DNA from: Lota lota
Taxonomy: Eukaryota > Chordata > Actinopteri > Gadiformes > Lotidae
Direction: 5' to 3'
NCBI GenBank assembly: GCA_026745465.1
Contig: JACYXH010000476.1
Coordinates: forward strand, 303,001 to 367,000
DNA: 64,000 bases
The notes beneath the pieces are model-generated. The model was given only the letters and a program-made list of their open reading frames with translations, had not been told where the DNA came from and searched no databases. The position numbers and the translations under genes were made by a program. Of this stretch, positions 1 through 12,075 are shown in pieces (the stretch's first letter is position 1; each line of letters opens with the position of its first letter).

Positions 1-97
1 AGTTGTGATGTCAGAAGGAGATTGAACCTATCACACGCCAATAAGCAAATACAGCAACACAACATAACAACATGTGGGCTTTGATCGTCCTCTTTAC

Positions 98-2907
98 TCT
101 GCTGGGTGCTGGCCGGGTTGGTGAAGTACAGCATCCCCTCTTTCTCCAGCATGCCCGCCGCCACCGTCGGGTCTATGAGGGCACGGTCGAAGAACAGTTC
201 CTCCACCGGCAGGGTCTCCCCTCCATCGAGGCTGCGCACCACCATGCGACACTGGCAGTGGTAGTTGTTCTGGTTCCTCACGTTCACCATGATGCTGCCG
301 TCGCTCAGCTCCACGGGCTGGGGGAGCGGCGGAGAGGAGGAGGAGGGGGTAGGAACGATGACACGGTGAGTGAGTTAGCCAGAACCGGAGAGACGATAAG
401 GGAAAACTGAGATCAGATAAAGACAAGCCAAGCTTAAAGAAGAGAAAATAAGCTGAGAGATATGAAAAAAAAAGATAAGATAAACTAAACTGAGGTTAAG
501 ATAGACCAAGTTCAAATATGTCAAGATAAACAAAAGTTCAAATAAAATGAGATAAGCTAATCTAATATGTGAAGACGTGTCGTGAGACGGGCACAATGAC
601 ACCAGCTTTTTCCACCAAAGGTTGTCTGTACCTCATTGCAAACCGAGGTGGTGACACGCAATGTCCCAGTGGGACATGACTAAAAGTACCTTTTGCAACG
701 TTATTACACACACATACCCTCGGTGTCAAACCAACGGCATACAATGAAAAGACACACAACCACCCCCCCCCCCCCCCCCGCCATCACCTGACCCAAGGCC
801 CAAGGACATGGCGGTACGCTCGGCCTACCTGGCACTCGTCGGGGTTGAAGTCCAGCGGCTGCTTCGGCTGGTTGTACGGGACGCTTTTCAGCGCCGCGCC
901 GTTGACCCAGGTCTTCCCGTGGTCGTCGCTCAGGATGCAGAAGACCCCGTCTCCCGCCAGAGTCCCGTGGCCGCACACCACCAGCCGGCCCCGGTGGGGG
1001 GCGTGGCGCTTCTGGAGAGGAGAAGCGCCGGGTGTTACGAAGGAGCTTCTTGATTTGTCATTGCACATGTGGAAGTACTGCACACGAAATGAGATCTCGA
1101 AATGAGGAACTGAGGAAACCCATGTGAACACGCGGAGAACATACAAAACGCCACACGGAAAGTCCCGCCCCCCCCCGTCCCCCCCCCCGGGTTGTCATAT
1201 ATGATATAAATCCAAGTCCAACCCTAAATCATGCTGAAAACATGGCATTCATCAGACGGAAAAAAGTAAGGGTTAACTTAGCACTGTTTTAAATTACACT
1301 ACAACTTCCTCCCCCCAAGATGACCATCCTCAGTTCATCGCTCAGAGTCCCTATGACCTCTGACCTGGACGCCAAGACCGGCGGCGGAGGCCAAGTACAA
1401 ATAGGATCCCAATTTGTGACGTCACAAGTATATCGACCCAATCAGACTCTAGCAAATTTTGACCCTAGACACAAGAAGCGAGAAAAGCGTTTCGCCTGAC
1501 CTGGATGCCAAACCCAGGCCCAGGGGCGAAGCTCTTCACCCCCAGCTGCTCGGATAGGTTCCTGGGCCGGCTCCAGCTGAGGCCGTCATCCGTGCTCTCC
1601 ACCATCATGACGCTGGACGGGCTGCAATGGTACTGGTGGAAGCACCACGTGTACACCAGGATGACCGACTTGGCCAACTCGTCCACCACCACCACGCCCA
1701 GGTTCAAACCGTCGACCAACGAGCCATCGTCCAGGATGAAGGACATAGGAGACCACGTGGACCCTGGGTGGGGGTGCAGATGATGACACACACAAGTTCA
1801 AAAAGACACGTACCAAATACTAGTGATAGGTCAAATTGACTAGTTCTTTAGTGTTCCCCTAGTAAAACTTTCTCAACATTTGTTATATATGACTAGTTCT
1901 ATTTAAATGGCATGGAGTCATTTAGTACAGAGCATTAGTGCTTACAGAGTATACGCCCAAGGGGGGGGGGGGGGGGGGGGGGGGGGCAGGACGGTGTTCA
2001 CAATAAAAGAAAGATACAGTGACACACCCGAACCCTCTACCTGCTAAATTATAATGTGGCGGTAATCTTTTTTTGTGTTGTTTTACTGCACCCTTTACAA
2101 ATTCATATACATACATACATACACATATGCAATAAGAAACAATGCCATTATCTTGCACTAAGATATTTAAGTGGTGTGTAGAAAACCTAAACAAAATAAC
2201 TATACGATATATACTGGTGACCTGTAATAGCATTGCAATTCAAAGAAAGAAGCAATTTGCATAAAGGGTTTGAGCAAGGTGGGTGCATGACACCCTAACC
2301 AGCCTAAAAGGTACCGGGCTCGATCCGCCAATGTCTACAGACTACCTGCAGGCATCCTTGAGCAAGATGTCTCTACCTGCTCCTCAATGACCTGTATCTG
2401 ACATCTGGATTCAATGTACTGTACTGTAAGGAACCCACCCTTGTCTACGGATCTTCGCACTGCGAAGAACTTCGCTGCCATGTCACTAGAGGAGAACTTC
2501 CTGGCCTCGCAGAAGGCCAGCAGGCTTCCCTGGGGCGTGAAGGTGAGCAGGGGTATGCGAAATGTGTTGACCGCCGCGGCTCCCTGACTCACCCACAACA
2601 ACTGCTCCTCGACCACCAGCGGGTTGACCTGGAGGAGAGGAGAGGAGAGGAGAGGAAGTAAGAGGAAGTAAGAGGAAACAAATAGTTCAACAGATGGACC
2701 TGAGCTGACCGAAATGCCCCAGTCTAAAAAAACAAAAACGACCGCAGGTCATGCACGGTCATTTCAACGCGGGGTCAAACGAAATATAGCAAAGGAAAGT
2801 TAAATAAACAATCACTCTACCTGCAACTTGCTGTTGACATCAGCACCCACACCACGGTAAACCTGCAGAACAGGTAATAATAGAGTCAGGGTGGCGAGAA
2901 AACCCAT
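98..2907 (-). CDS. neu1: Sialidase-1 (lysosomal neuraminidase), 3' end outside window
   Basis: Lysosomal exo-alpha-sialidase that removes terminal sialic acid from glycoproteins and glycolipids; in mammals it works in a complex with cathepsin A (PPCA). Coding exons in transcript order: 2821-2907, 2439-2628, 1501-1763, 829-1011, 98-317; all junctions are GT/AG and the phases close exactly. The ATG at 2907 opens a 29-residue first exon with a hydrophobic signal peptide ([15 protein letters not shown]). The FRIP motif (FRIPLLTF) lies in exon 2. An Asp box, SVDKGSTW, is built across the exon 2/3 junction and a second, SDDHGKTW, lies in exon 4. About 314 residues are present; human NEU1 has 415, so about 100 C-terminal residues lie left of position 1. 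The exon 5 donor is GTAAAG. Family assignment is very secure; neu1 rather than another paralog follows from the signal peptide and from residue runs such as CGHGTL and NPDECQ that I recall in NEU1. Confidence 0.93.
1958..1986. repeat. poly-G tract in neu1 intron 2
   Basis: A run of about 26 or more G on the plus strand, so C on the neu1 sense strand. The rest of the 1764-2438 intron is AT-rich with no recognisable exon. Confidence 0.8.
2290..2432 (+). repeat. tRNA-derived SINE-like element in neu1 intron 2
   Basis: It contains a Pol III B-box-like string (GGCTCGATCC) after AAAGGTACCGG, then GAGCAAGAT and TACCTGCTCCTCAATGACC. The same ordered blocks recur at 56,325-56,490, so both are copies of one dispersed family. 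Its 3' end almost touches the neu1 exon 2 splice donor at 2438. The family name is not known to me. Confidence 0.55.
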
Positions 2908-3054
2908 GTTAGATTCCCGTTCGTCAAGTCACGATGAACCGGTTCATAGCATTCCCTACAGCATGTTCTTCCTCGGTCGGGCAGAAAATACACTTTCAAC
3001 TGAACGTAAACGATCGGTCCGTTGTCGTTTGGGGCTTCCTACATTACCGTTTCC

Positions 3055-3086
3055 GTCATGTGACGTAAACCGATGGTCACGTGACC
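3055..3086. promoter_or_regulatory. CLEAR / E-box pair upstream of neu1
   Basis: GTCACGTGAC at 3076-3085 is a perfect palindromic CLEAR motif, the TFEB/MiT-family site of lysosomal gene promoters. GTCATGTGAC, an M-box/CLEAR-like variant, lies at 3055-3064. They sit about 150-180 bp upstream of the neu1 start codon. Mammalian NEU1 is a known TFEB/CLEAR target, so conserved control is likely but inferred. Confidence 0.65.
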
Positions 3087-3581
3087 GTCCGCCACTTGGC
3101 AAATAAACTGAAGATATATAAAGAGTATAATAGATGTAATATAATAAATACTACAAAAAACAAGCAAGCGGAACTAATGGATAATGAGAACTTTTTAATT
3201 TTTACGTTAAGTTGCATATTATTCATATTTGCGTGGGCTTTGTTAAAGTGTTATGTTCAGTTGGGTTGTGGGTTATCGTTCAATAGGCTACAGGTGAGTT
3301 GCTAAAAAAGATTACAACGTTTAAATTACAGCATTTAAAATCTCTCTCGCTACGTAGCCCGATATATTTTACTCCATTGTTTTACACTAATAATAGTGTA
3401 ATAGGCTATGCTATTTATATCCTGCAATTTCTTGAGAAAGATAGGCAACGTGCATATTACCCTTCCAGATGTGTATCTTTTATTTAGCTCTGAGTTGTTT
3501 TTAAAATATACATTTATCATAAAATAAATGTCTCAGACTACAATGACCGCAATTGTCCACATGAGGGCGTAGACCTTCTGT

Positions 3582-3622
<41 letters not shown>

Positions 3623-3718
3623 CACGTGCGTACGTGTATGTTTCTTTTCACACAAGATCATAAATAAATACAGATGATTGCAGAAATTTTATTTTATTTC
3701 ATGTACTTTTTGATAAAC

Positions 3719-3930
3719 TGTGTGTTTGTGTGTCTATGTCTGTGTGTGTGCGCGCGCGTGTGCGTTGATGTGTGTGTGCGTGTGTGTTGATATGAGTGTG
3801 TGTGTGTGTGTGTGTGCGTGTGCGTGTGCGTGTGTGTGTGTGTTGATGTGTTTGTGTGTGTGTGTTGATGTGTGTGTGTGTGTGTGTGTATGTGTGTGTG
3901 TGTGTGTGCATGCGTGCGTGCGTGCGTGGC
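3719..3930. repeat. TG-rich compound microsatellite
   Basis: (TG)n interrupted by TGCG, TTGATG and TATG steps. The long frames across it translate only as Cys/Val or His/Thr runs. Confidence 0.9.
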
Positions 3931-4052
3931 TGTGCAGATGAACGGATAATCGTTGTGTTTATGGGTTGGTGATTGCTGCTGTGGATCCTGAGTTCATAAA
4001 ATAGGCTGCATTCCAACAGTCATACGGCGAACTGATCTTAAGTCACATGGCC

Positions 4053-4200
4053 GGAGAGAGAGAGTGTGAGAGAGAGAGAGTGTGAGAGAGAGAGTGTGAG
4101 AGAGAGAGTGTGAGAGAGAGAGAGATTGTGAGAGAGAGAGTGTGAGAGAGAGAGATTGTGAGATTGTGAGAGATTGTGTGAGCGAGAGAGAGATTGTGTG

Positions 4201-4269
<69 letters not shown>
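4053..4269. repeat. GA microsatellite with GTGA interruptions
   Basis: (GA)n with regular GTGA and TTGTGA interruptions on the left half, becoming a pure (GA)n run of about 65 bases on the right. Confidence 0.9.
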
Positions 4270-4274
<5 letters not shown>

Positions 4275-5502
4275 ACGGATGGAACATTTGTTTAGGGGAC
4301 ATGAAGAGGTTTTGCTAAACACGTCGGTAACACTGACAGTCTGCAGTGTTGAAGTTGCGGCGTTAAAGCGACCAATGGATCACTAGCACTGCACATCGGT
4401 ACAGTGAATGGGAGTTTCATCGAATTCCATCTGAAGTGAAGGTACGTTTTCATTATGTTGTTGACATGGATCACTCAATTATATCAATCGACCTGAATAT
4501 ATTTGGCCATACATTCAAGCTTTCTTAAAATAATATGAGACGGTCACAGTGAATGATCAGCTTGCAGAAGTTGTGCTCGTGTTTTAAAATGTTGTGTTTA
4601 AAGGGTTTTAAAATGCAATATGTCGCAAGACATTTCAGATCAGCTGACACCCGAAGCTTCTGACGATGCCAAGTAGTTTTTTTTTTGTTTTTTTTTTACA
4701 GAAGTAGCCGAGGGAGTGTGCTCCTTACATAGAGATGTACAGGACAATAAGTGAAGAACGCCCTTTATAACGCATGGAGTATTATAGCATACATGTGTGC
4801 CGTGTCACTTTCTGTAAATAAAAGGTTGGTTTTGAGATCATAGTAATATCCCCAAGTCCCATCTCGGAAACATGGGTTCGTATTTCACACTGCAGGCCTA
4901 TTTCGTGGCGGTGGGACGAAATGTCTCGCCCTGGTACCAAGATGCGTCTACGTTGCGACTAGGTGCGCGCTCGTGAGGTGTAACGGTTGCTCTTTCCAGG
5001 AATGCCTGACACAGCAGAAATTATTATCCAGATGTTACGTTTCCCTTTTGTAGTCTTATAAAGGTTATACATATATGAGACATAGAAGTAAGGGCCAGAG
5101 TACGTTCCACACGCATACTAAAAGTACTAATAAAAAACATGAGAAGATTTAAAGAAGAAATAAAAAAAATGGGGAAGATGGTGATGATGAAAAAGTAACT
5201 TGTGATCATTGATTGATCTTGAATATCCAGAATTTCTAAACGGTTCTGCTGTTGATAATCTGTGTATCAAACATAGACAGTTATCTCTCTAGCCTAGCAT
5301 CTATCTTTGGCCTTATCTGAACAACTGCTGTTGATTAAACGGTTCCTTTAGAAAGTAATTTTGCAACCCAGTCTTACACCAAAACGTATAATAGTCCACA
5401 GCGAAGAAGTATTTCGTTTCACAATAACGGCTGTACAATTGTGAGATGCCTACGTTTTTTAGTTTTTTTTAGGCCTGTTCTTTTCTATTGGACTGCGTCC
5501 AC

Positions 5503-5512
5503 GTCACGTGAC
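5503..5512. promoter_or_regulatory. CLEAR-type E-box upstream of tmem268
   Basis: A second perfect GTCACGTGAC, about 490 bp upstream of the tmem268 ATG. A third near-match (GTCACGTGAG, 6025-6034) lies inside the first tmem268 coding exon. Confidence 0.4.
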
Positions 5513-6002
5513 TGTCAAGCGTCTGTCTGCGAAAACAAACAAGACGGCTGACCTTTATTTTAACCTCAGTGGAAAATGACATATCTTTTAATATAGTTCC
5601 GTCAAGAAAATGGGTTTTGATAACATTTCTAGCGAGAACATGCACTTTATTTTCATAATCTTGGTTCAGTGATTGGATATGATGTTTAGTTTGTTAGTTA
5701 TTATGAATATTCTTTCAGGTCAGGTTTCTTGTCAATACAGTTCAAAGAATTTCCACCACAGGTCTCGCCAGAAAGTTATTGAAAGACGTTTTATTTCGTT
5801 GCTATGGTGGTTGATATGGACATATGGTGTCCAATGTTGTCAGTGGGATACTGTCTATGATACCTTTCACCACATGGCTTTCTTTCAAAGTTTTGTTCAT
5901 ACTGTAAAAATAAAAGTATAAAAAAATATATTATTATAAAAAAGCTTTAATAATCCCAGACAGGAATATTGTGTGATTTCAGGCTGTTTCAGCTTCAGTA
6001 CG

Positions 6003-6838
6003 ATGGACGGTGTGAAGGGACCACGTCACGTGAGTGAGGAGACTGAAGCAGAGGTTCCACACCCACGTCCACCGCTGACCAATGGGAGACTCCGATGGGC
6101 CAGCGGTAACTGTTGGGACACTTAAAATAAAAAGTCTCCCTTTATGCTATTGGTCGAGGGGACATGGATGGGAATGATACGACATTATGAACTTTCATTT
6201 TGGTAGACTTTGAAAATTCCAATTGGTTACAACACATTTCGATACTCTTTCTCTTGCTCGAGCTCCCTCTCTCCCCCTCTCCCCCCTCTCCCCCCTCTCT
6301 CCCTTCTCCCCCCTCTCCCCATCTGAATGTATCCCTCTCTTAATTCAATTCAATTGACTTCAAAAGAGCTATTTGACATGGGAAATAAACATTAACATTG
6401 CCAAAGCAGCTTAAAAATTAAACAAAGGCAAAATAATGACTCTCTCTCTCCTACTCTCTTTCTCAACCCAACTCTCCCTCTTTCCCCCCTCTCTCTCTCA
6501 GGTCAGTGTGTGTTGGCGATGCCCAGCCACTCCCTGCTGAATCCCAGCTTTGATCTGACGCTCTGTCACACCCTGCTGAACCAGGATGGTTTCCAGGTCA
6601 ACACACACGCACGCGCACACACACACACCACACACACACACACACATGCACGCACACACGCACACACGCGCACGCATGTACACACACACATGCACACACA
6701 CATGCACACACACATGCATGCGCACACACACCACACACATGCACACACATGCACGCACACACACACACACAAACAGGCATGCACACACACATGTACACAC
6801 ACACATGCGGACACACAAGCACACACATGTGGACACAT

Positions 6839-6885
<47 letters not shown>

Positions 6886-7715
6886 TACAGTTTAATATCC
6901 TTTCATATCTGGACTTTACAAATCAACAAAAGATAGGCACTCTGTGTCTTTCAGTTTCTGTTGTGTTGATGATGTCATGTCACAGATTACTGCTAGTGAT
7001 CTCATTGGTCCTCTGATGACGGCCCTGGACCCGCCCCCTGTCCGCCGATACATCGTCTTCAACTCCTCCCTCTTCCATTTCGTCATGGCTCCGGTATGCT
7101 ACACCAATCACATGCTAGACTAAGCCTAAAATAGGCTTACTTCATGCTAGGTTTACCCCATGCTAGGATATATCTAAATTAGACTCAACCCATGCAAAGC
7201 TAACCCCCTGCTAGGCTAACCCAACGCTAATCAAACCCTGTGGCTTTGCTACATCTAAGATAGGCAAACTCCATCACTAGGCTACTTCCAAACTTTTCTA
7301 ATCCCATGCCAGGCTATATTTAAGACATATTAATCCTCATTATGCTAACCCCACCCTGGGGGGTTAGCATAATGCATAATTTTCTATTTTCTCACAATTT
7401 CTTTCTAGTAGCTTTATTGGCATATAATGTACAGTTTTACAAATAGAAAACATTTATACAAAAAGGTTTTTTAATATATTGATACGGAACCATTACAATA
7501 TGTCCCAGTATGACACCTACCATTCTCTAGACGGTCTTAACAAAAAATCACACAAGCTTTGACAGCTGTTAGTGTTTTAGCTCTGCTGAAGTGTTATCTA
7601 ATTGAGTTAATCTGCTTGCCTAGCACATTGCACCTCATTGAAATGTGTGTTGTTTGTTAGTAGAATCAGTAGCAGATGCAACCACACCTCGTTTATGTGC
7701 AGTGTGTGTGTGTGT

Positions 7716-7753
<38 letters not shown>

Positions 7754-9373
7754 TCACAGCATTTTACACACATTTTTAAATTAAGTTCTATCACAGATTG
7801 TGATTAATATGGTCTCTACTCGTGTCCCCTGGTTTAAACCGGGTTCTACGGTTTCTACTGGTGTGTAATGATCTCTACTGTCTTCTGCTGAATTCCTCTG
7901 GGTTCTACTAAATTCTACTGGGGTCTACTGGTGTATATTCTTTTCTAACGATCTCTACTCTGTTTTCTATCTTCCTCTGTGCGCTAATGGTTTCTACTGG
8001 TGTCTCATGATCTCTACTGGTTTCTACTGCTTTCTACTGGTGTGTCTACTGCTTTCTAATGACCTCTGCTCTGTGGTCTACCAAATTCTGTGTTCCAATC
8101 TTCTCTTCTGGTTTCCACTGGTGTATGAAGAGTTGTACTGGTTTCTGTTGGATTCTTACTGGTTCTAATGGGTCCTCCGTCCGTCCAGATGCTGTACATG
8201 GTGATCTGGTGTGCCCTGTTCTCCACCGTCCATCGCTACATGACCATCACCGACTACTGGCTGCTCTGTCTCGGCATCAGCCTCATCGCTATCTTCCTCA
8301 CCACCGCCATCATCTTCGTCCTTCACCGTGGCAGCAAGGAGGTGAGCATCATCCTAGCGTCCCTCTCTATCTGGGAGTAGGGTGGAGTTCAGAACGGGAC
8401 ATCTGCCTTGATGTCTCGTAGGACAGAATGGTCTAGTTGTTGACCTTTCATTTCTTTTTCTGTATGCTGAATGTATAAAGAAGAATGAAGTGGGGTTCTA
8501 TAAAATGTAAAATAAACCAATAAATAAAAGTATAACACCAAATATATAAATGCAGCACCAGAAGCACTTAGCTGAGAGAAAATTTATATAAAAGATCAGA
8601 AGCTCTGAGCTATCTCCCAAGCTCAAAGATTGTAGTTAGTTAGTTGGACTCCCAGTCAAAAGGTTCTGGTTTCCAACCCCAATATGCCTGTGCTAGACAT
8701 CCTAGACCAAGATGCCCCCTAGCCCTTAGCTTAGCTTAATGACATGTATCTGAAGCCAAGAGTGTGTGTCTTTGGACAGAAGTGTAGTAGACGGTGTGCC
8801 GTGTGTCCGCTCAGATGAACGTGAACGTGGACGTGAGGCTGATCCAGGTGAACGAGGGGCTGGTCAGACACAACCTGCTGGTGGGCGTGGCCGACTGGGT
8901 GCAGAACTGCTCTGGAACCCTACAGGTAGTTCTACCGTACAGGTGAATCCACAGGTTGTTCCAAGTCATTCTGTACTACAGGTCATTCTATCATACACCA
9001 CAGGTGCATATTTCTACGGTACAGGTAAATCCCCAGGTTATTCTGTTCTACAGGTAAATATATAAGGGACACAATGGTTGAATGAGCCATGATAGGATTT
9101 AAAGCTTAAAAGTCATTTGGACAAAAGTATAAGTGCAATGCAAGCGCCATCGTCACAAAACAACGGTCAAAATACTAAAGTTACTAGATCTGGTTGTTAC
9201 AACCAATAATAAAATAAACCAAAATACATGGGAGATGAGGGAATTGTGCTCTGTTATTGATTGTGTGATTTAATCTTTCCCAGCCTCACCTGTTTGTCAC
9301 TTTGCATAGTCACTATCACTGCCACAGCTAAACCCATTCATATGACAGATGTTCAGGTTATCATTTGATTATT

Positions 9374-9448
<75 letters not shown>

Positions 9449-10518
9449 TAGCTATTCTTCATATACTGGGACATGACAAGCTGTTTGAGGACTTTGACTC
9501 AGACCCTCGAGAATAACTTAATTGGTCCTAACGAGCTTCAGGTAAATGGCTCACTGTCTTACTACATCCATATTGAATGACGTCATCATTTTTGAGTCAT
9601 TATTGTGTCCTCACAATATACAACTCATACATTCTGTTTACCTTTCTCCAGAATATAGACATAATCTTTGTAGAGTGTTATATTTTGGCAGGGTTATGGT
9701 AGAAAACACTACATTTCCATTTCTACTTTATACTAATAGATTCTATATGTATGTTATTCTTCACCAAAGCACATTAACAAAGCTTACCTGGCGTTTACAG
9801 TTCACTTTAATACTCCTATTTTCGTGTGAACAGGGAAGACTCAGCAATAGGCTATCTCACCTGGTGCTGTTGTCCGAGGTCAAGGTGGACAAGGATGACG
9901 CGGACGCGGCTGACGTGCCTGACGTGCCTTCTGTGGTGCTGAGTTCTGACGAAGAGCGACCCCTGCTGGCGGAGGAGGAGATTTCCCGCAGTACCGTAAC
10001 CAGCCTGCGGGAGGGCACGAAGCTCGCAAAAAATCTCAACCTCATCCCCGACACAGGCTTACCTGCTCAGGTAATACTCAGCCACAAGGTGCACGAATAG
10101 GGGTGTCATCATTTAACAGAAGATGAGATCAAATCACATACTCTCAGTCTTCAAATAAACACATTTTCTTAAGAGACGTATGTATATATTTAAATGTAAC
10201 AAAATATAAAGCACAATACCCCAATAATATCTAATATACAGCACATAATATCTCATATACAGCACAGTACCCCGATTTCTGGTCTGTGTTTAATAACCAT
10301 CTCCTTTAAACCTACGTCACATCGTGGTATCGGGGCGTGTTCCCGCCCAGGCCACTGCCTACCAGCTGCTGATGACCTACAGCGCCGTCTACGCTCGACT
10401 CCTGGGGTCCAAGAGGCTGTCGGGGCCCGCTCAGCACCACCCACGGCCCCGCCGCAACCACTGCTCCACCACCGCCCCTCTCTGCCTCTGCCAGTACATC
10501 AAGGCCAAGGTGCTCTGA
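6003..10518 (+). CDS. tmem268: Transmembrane protein 268
   Basis: Two-pass membrane protein of uncertain biochemical role. Exons: 6003-6105, 6502-6596, 6986-7093, 8189-8341, 8815-8925, 9452-9541, 9834-10070, 10351-10518; phases close throughout and give 354 aa (human TMEM268 about 342). Membrane segments are at about residues 98-118 ([13 protein letters not shown]) and 125-147 ([20 protein letters not shown]). The following exon ([20 protein letters not shown]) aligns with the human run after TM2, and the C-terminal [12 protein letters not shown] matches the human C-terminal CPCQLIEAYIL. The N-terminal part is charged and proline-rich. An acidic linker at about residues 240-280 carries [11 protein letters not shown]. 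The start ATG at 6003 is the first in frame and lies in an exon with a good donor (GTAACT). Exon 6 uses a (CT)34 run as its polypyrimidine tract. The assignment comes from remembered similarity and is good but not search-verified. Confidence 0.85.
6345..6425 (+). repeat. Dispersed teleost-type repeat in tmem268 intron 1
   Basis: It carries AATTCAATTGACTTCAAAAG then ACATTGCCAAAGCAGCTTAA. The reverse complement of 19,205-19,300 carries the same ordered blocks, so this is a family present in opposite orientations. A short relative (CTTTATTGGCATATAATGTAC) is at 7411-7432. Confidence 0.55.
6599..6883. repeat. CA-rich compound microsatellite in tmem268 intron 2
   Basis: (CA)n with ATGCACACA, CGCACG and ACCACACA variants over about 285 bp, ending in a pure (CA) run. 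It starts two bases inside the intron, next to the exon 2 donor. Confidence 0.92.
7095..7374. repeat. Degenerate GCTAGGCTAACCCC tandem repeat ending in a hairpin
   Basis: Short degenerate units around CATGCTAGGCTAACCC fill the start of tmem268 intron 3. The block ends in a perfect 15-bp inverted repeat (arms 7338-7352 and 7360-7374, 7-nt loop). Confidence 0.6.
7702..7752. repeat. TG microsatellite
   Basis: (TG)n with one TATG interruption, in tmem268 intron 3. Confidence 0.9.
7812..8165. repeat. TCTACTGG-rich tandem repeat upstream of tmem268 exon 4
   Basis: Degenerate units of about 12-18 bp built on TTTCTACTGGTGTCTACTG run up to the exon 4 acceptor (AG at 8187-8188). On the sense strand the unit is pyrimidine-rich. 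Confidence 0.65.
8600..8762 (+). repeat. Diverged SINE-like element in tmem268 intron 4
   Basis: It contains AAAGGTTCTGGTTTCCAACC, CCAAGATGCCCC and TAATGACATGTATCTGAA in the same order as the elements at 2,290 and 56,325, but is more diverged. Confidence 0.4.
9379..9446. repeat. (CT)34 microsatellite serving as polypyrimidine tract
   Basis: A pure CT run ending 5 bases before tmem268 exon 6 (starts 9452), so it doubles as the polypyrimidine tract of that 3' splice site. Confidence 0.93.
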
Positions 10519-10561
10519 TGGAGCCCTGCAACCACACCCGCCCACAGCCCCAGCCTCCACC

Positions 10562-10662
10562 CTCACACACACACACACACACACTCAGGATATCAGCTCC
10601 CACTCCCAGCCTCCACCCTCACACACACACTCAGGATATCAGCTCCCACTCCCAGCCTCCAC

Positions 10663-10735
<73 letters not shown>

Positions 10736-10736
10736 A
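10562..10736. repeat. CA microsatellites alternating with a tandem unit, 3' of tmem268
   Basis: Three copies of AGGATATCAGCTCCCACTCC plus CAGCCTCC alternate with (CA)n runs. The block starts about 40 bp after the tmem268 stop codon and so is probably in its 3' UTR. Confidence 0.8.
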
Positions 10737-10774
10737 TATCAGCTCCCACTCCCAGCCTCCGTCCTGTCTTATGC

Positions 10775-10965
10775 TCGTTTTAGCAGACACCTTTTTTGAC
10801 ACAAAGGGACGTACAGTGAATTGTAGTCAGACGTCCTTAAGGAGCAGGTATAAGGGCGGGGGAGGGGGGGGGCATCTGGCTTAAAGCATGCCTACATGTT
10901 GGACTGCTGCCGACATCAGGGGGAATCAAACCCTGTACCCTTTGGCTGGGAGTCAAACACACTGT
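10775..10965 (-). repeat. SINE-like element, reverse orientation
   Basis: GGGAATCAAACCC (about 10,920-10,932) is the complement of a Pol III B box, and TTTTAGCAGACACC near the left end looks like the complement of a fish SINE tail. Weak but consistent with the other SINE-like copies here. Confidence 0.4.
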
Positions 10966-11639
10966 TCGGAAAAAAATGAACTAATCGGGCCCTTGCTCTT
11001 CCGAGGCCACCGACAGGGCAGGGAGCTTCAACCAGATCATCCATCTTGGGATTGGATTCGCTCGCTCGCCCCCTGGGAGCTCTGGAGAGCGAGAGGTGCG
11101 GTACATTAGGGTGCAGAGATCTTGTGTTAGTGTTAAGGGGAAGGCCGTGGGTTCTTCTAGGGTGGTGCTAGTGGTCGTTTACGGGTGGGGGGGCACCACA
11201 GTGATGCTACAGCATGGACGGTAATCAAACCTCGGTATTCAAACACAAGCTCGGTGACGTTTAAACGACGGCACAGCGTTTCGTTGTCATAGGTACGCAC
11301 GCGACAATCAGTGCTAGGTAGGCACTGCTTGGAAACCGCTTGGAAATCGCAGATCAATCGCATTGCAGTCTTTGTTGCCATAGTGATAATAATTATTTGA
11401 ATCGCATGTTCTTGTCAAGATGATTTTCTTTTTGAAGGAATAAGAATGTATTGCTTTTTGTATTTGAATAAATAGAGATTGCAGATGGAGATGTGATAAT
11501 GTCCTGAGAGCAGATGTGTGGTGAGGATGAATATGATGATTTTGATGAGGATGATGAGGATGAGGGAGTGGTCATTCCTCCATGGCTCCTGTTTCCTGTC
11601 TGAATTGAGTCTGATAATAACATGGTTAGCTGTATGTAA

Positions 11640-11990
11640 ATGTGTGCGTGTACCTATTTATGAGCGTGTGTGTGGGTGTGTGTGTGTGCATATTCGTTTG
11701 TGCTTCTGCGTGTGTTTGCGTGTGTGTGTGCGTGCGTGGGAGTATGTGCATGAGTGCGCCTGTGTGTGGGCATGTTTGTGTATGTATGTATGTGTGTGTG
11801 TGTGGTGTGTGCATTTGTGTTTGCATGTATGTGTGTGTATGTGTATGTGCGTGCATGTGTGTGCATGCACGTGTGTACGTGTGCCTGTATACGTGGGTTT
11901 CTGCGCATGTGTGTGTGTGTGTGTGCGCAGACGTGCATGTATTTATGCGTGTATGTCTACTTGTGTGTAGATGTGTGAATGTGTGTGTGG
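11640..11990. repeat. TG-rich cryptic microsatellite
   Basis: Imperfect TGTGTG/TGCATG/CGTGTG purine-pyrimidine alternation over about 350 bp. It opens overlapping frames on both strands that encode only Cys/Val or His/Thr strings. Confidence 0.85.
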
Positions 11991-12075
11991 CACACACGGC
12001 GTGCCCGCTTATTGCCACCAGTGATTAATGAGCCTCGCTGCGACCACACCACAGCCACCACTGCGACCACGCACG

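Larger units (their letters stand above)
2908..6002. other. Intergenic spacer between divergent neu1 and tmem268
   Basis: Apart from the neu1-proximal E-boxes, the spacer is mostly AT-rich and holds a TG-rich block (3,579-3,640 and 3,719-3,930) and a long GA block (4,053-4,269). No open frame in it resembles a known protein. A further CLEAR-type GTCACGTGAC lies at 5503-5512. Confidence 0.7.

Noticed and set aside
6498-7016. His/Thr or Cys/Val frames in CA/TG repeats (here and in many similar blocks)
   Set aside because: Dinucleotide repeats read as alternating His-Thr or Cys-Val; not proteins.
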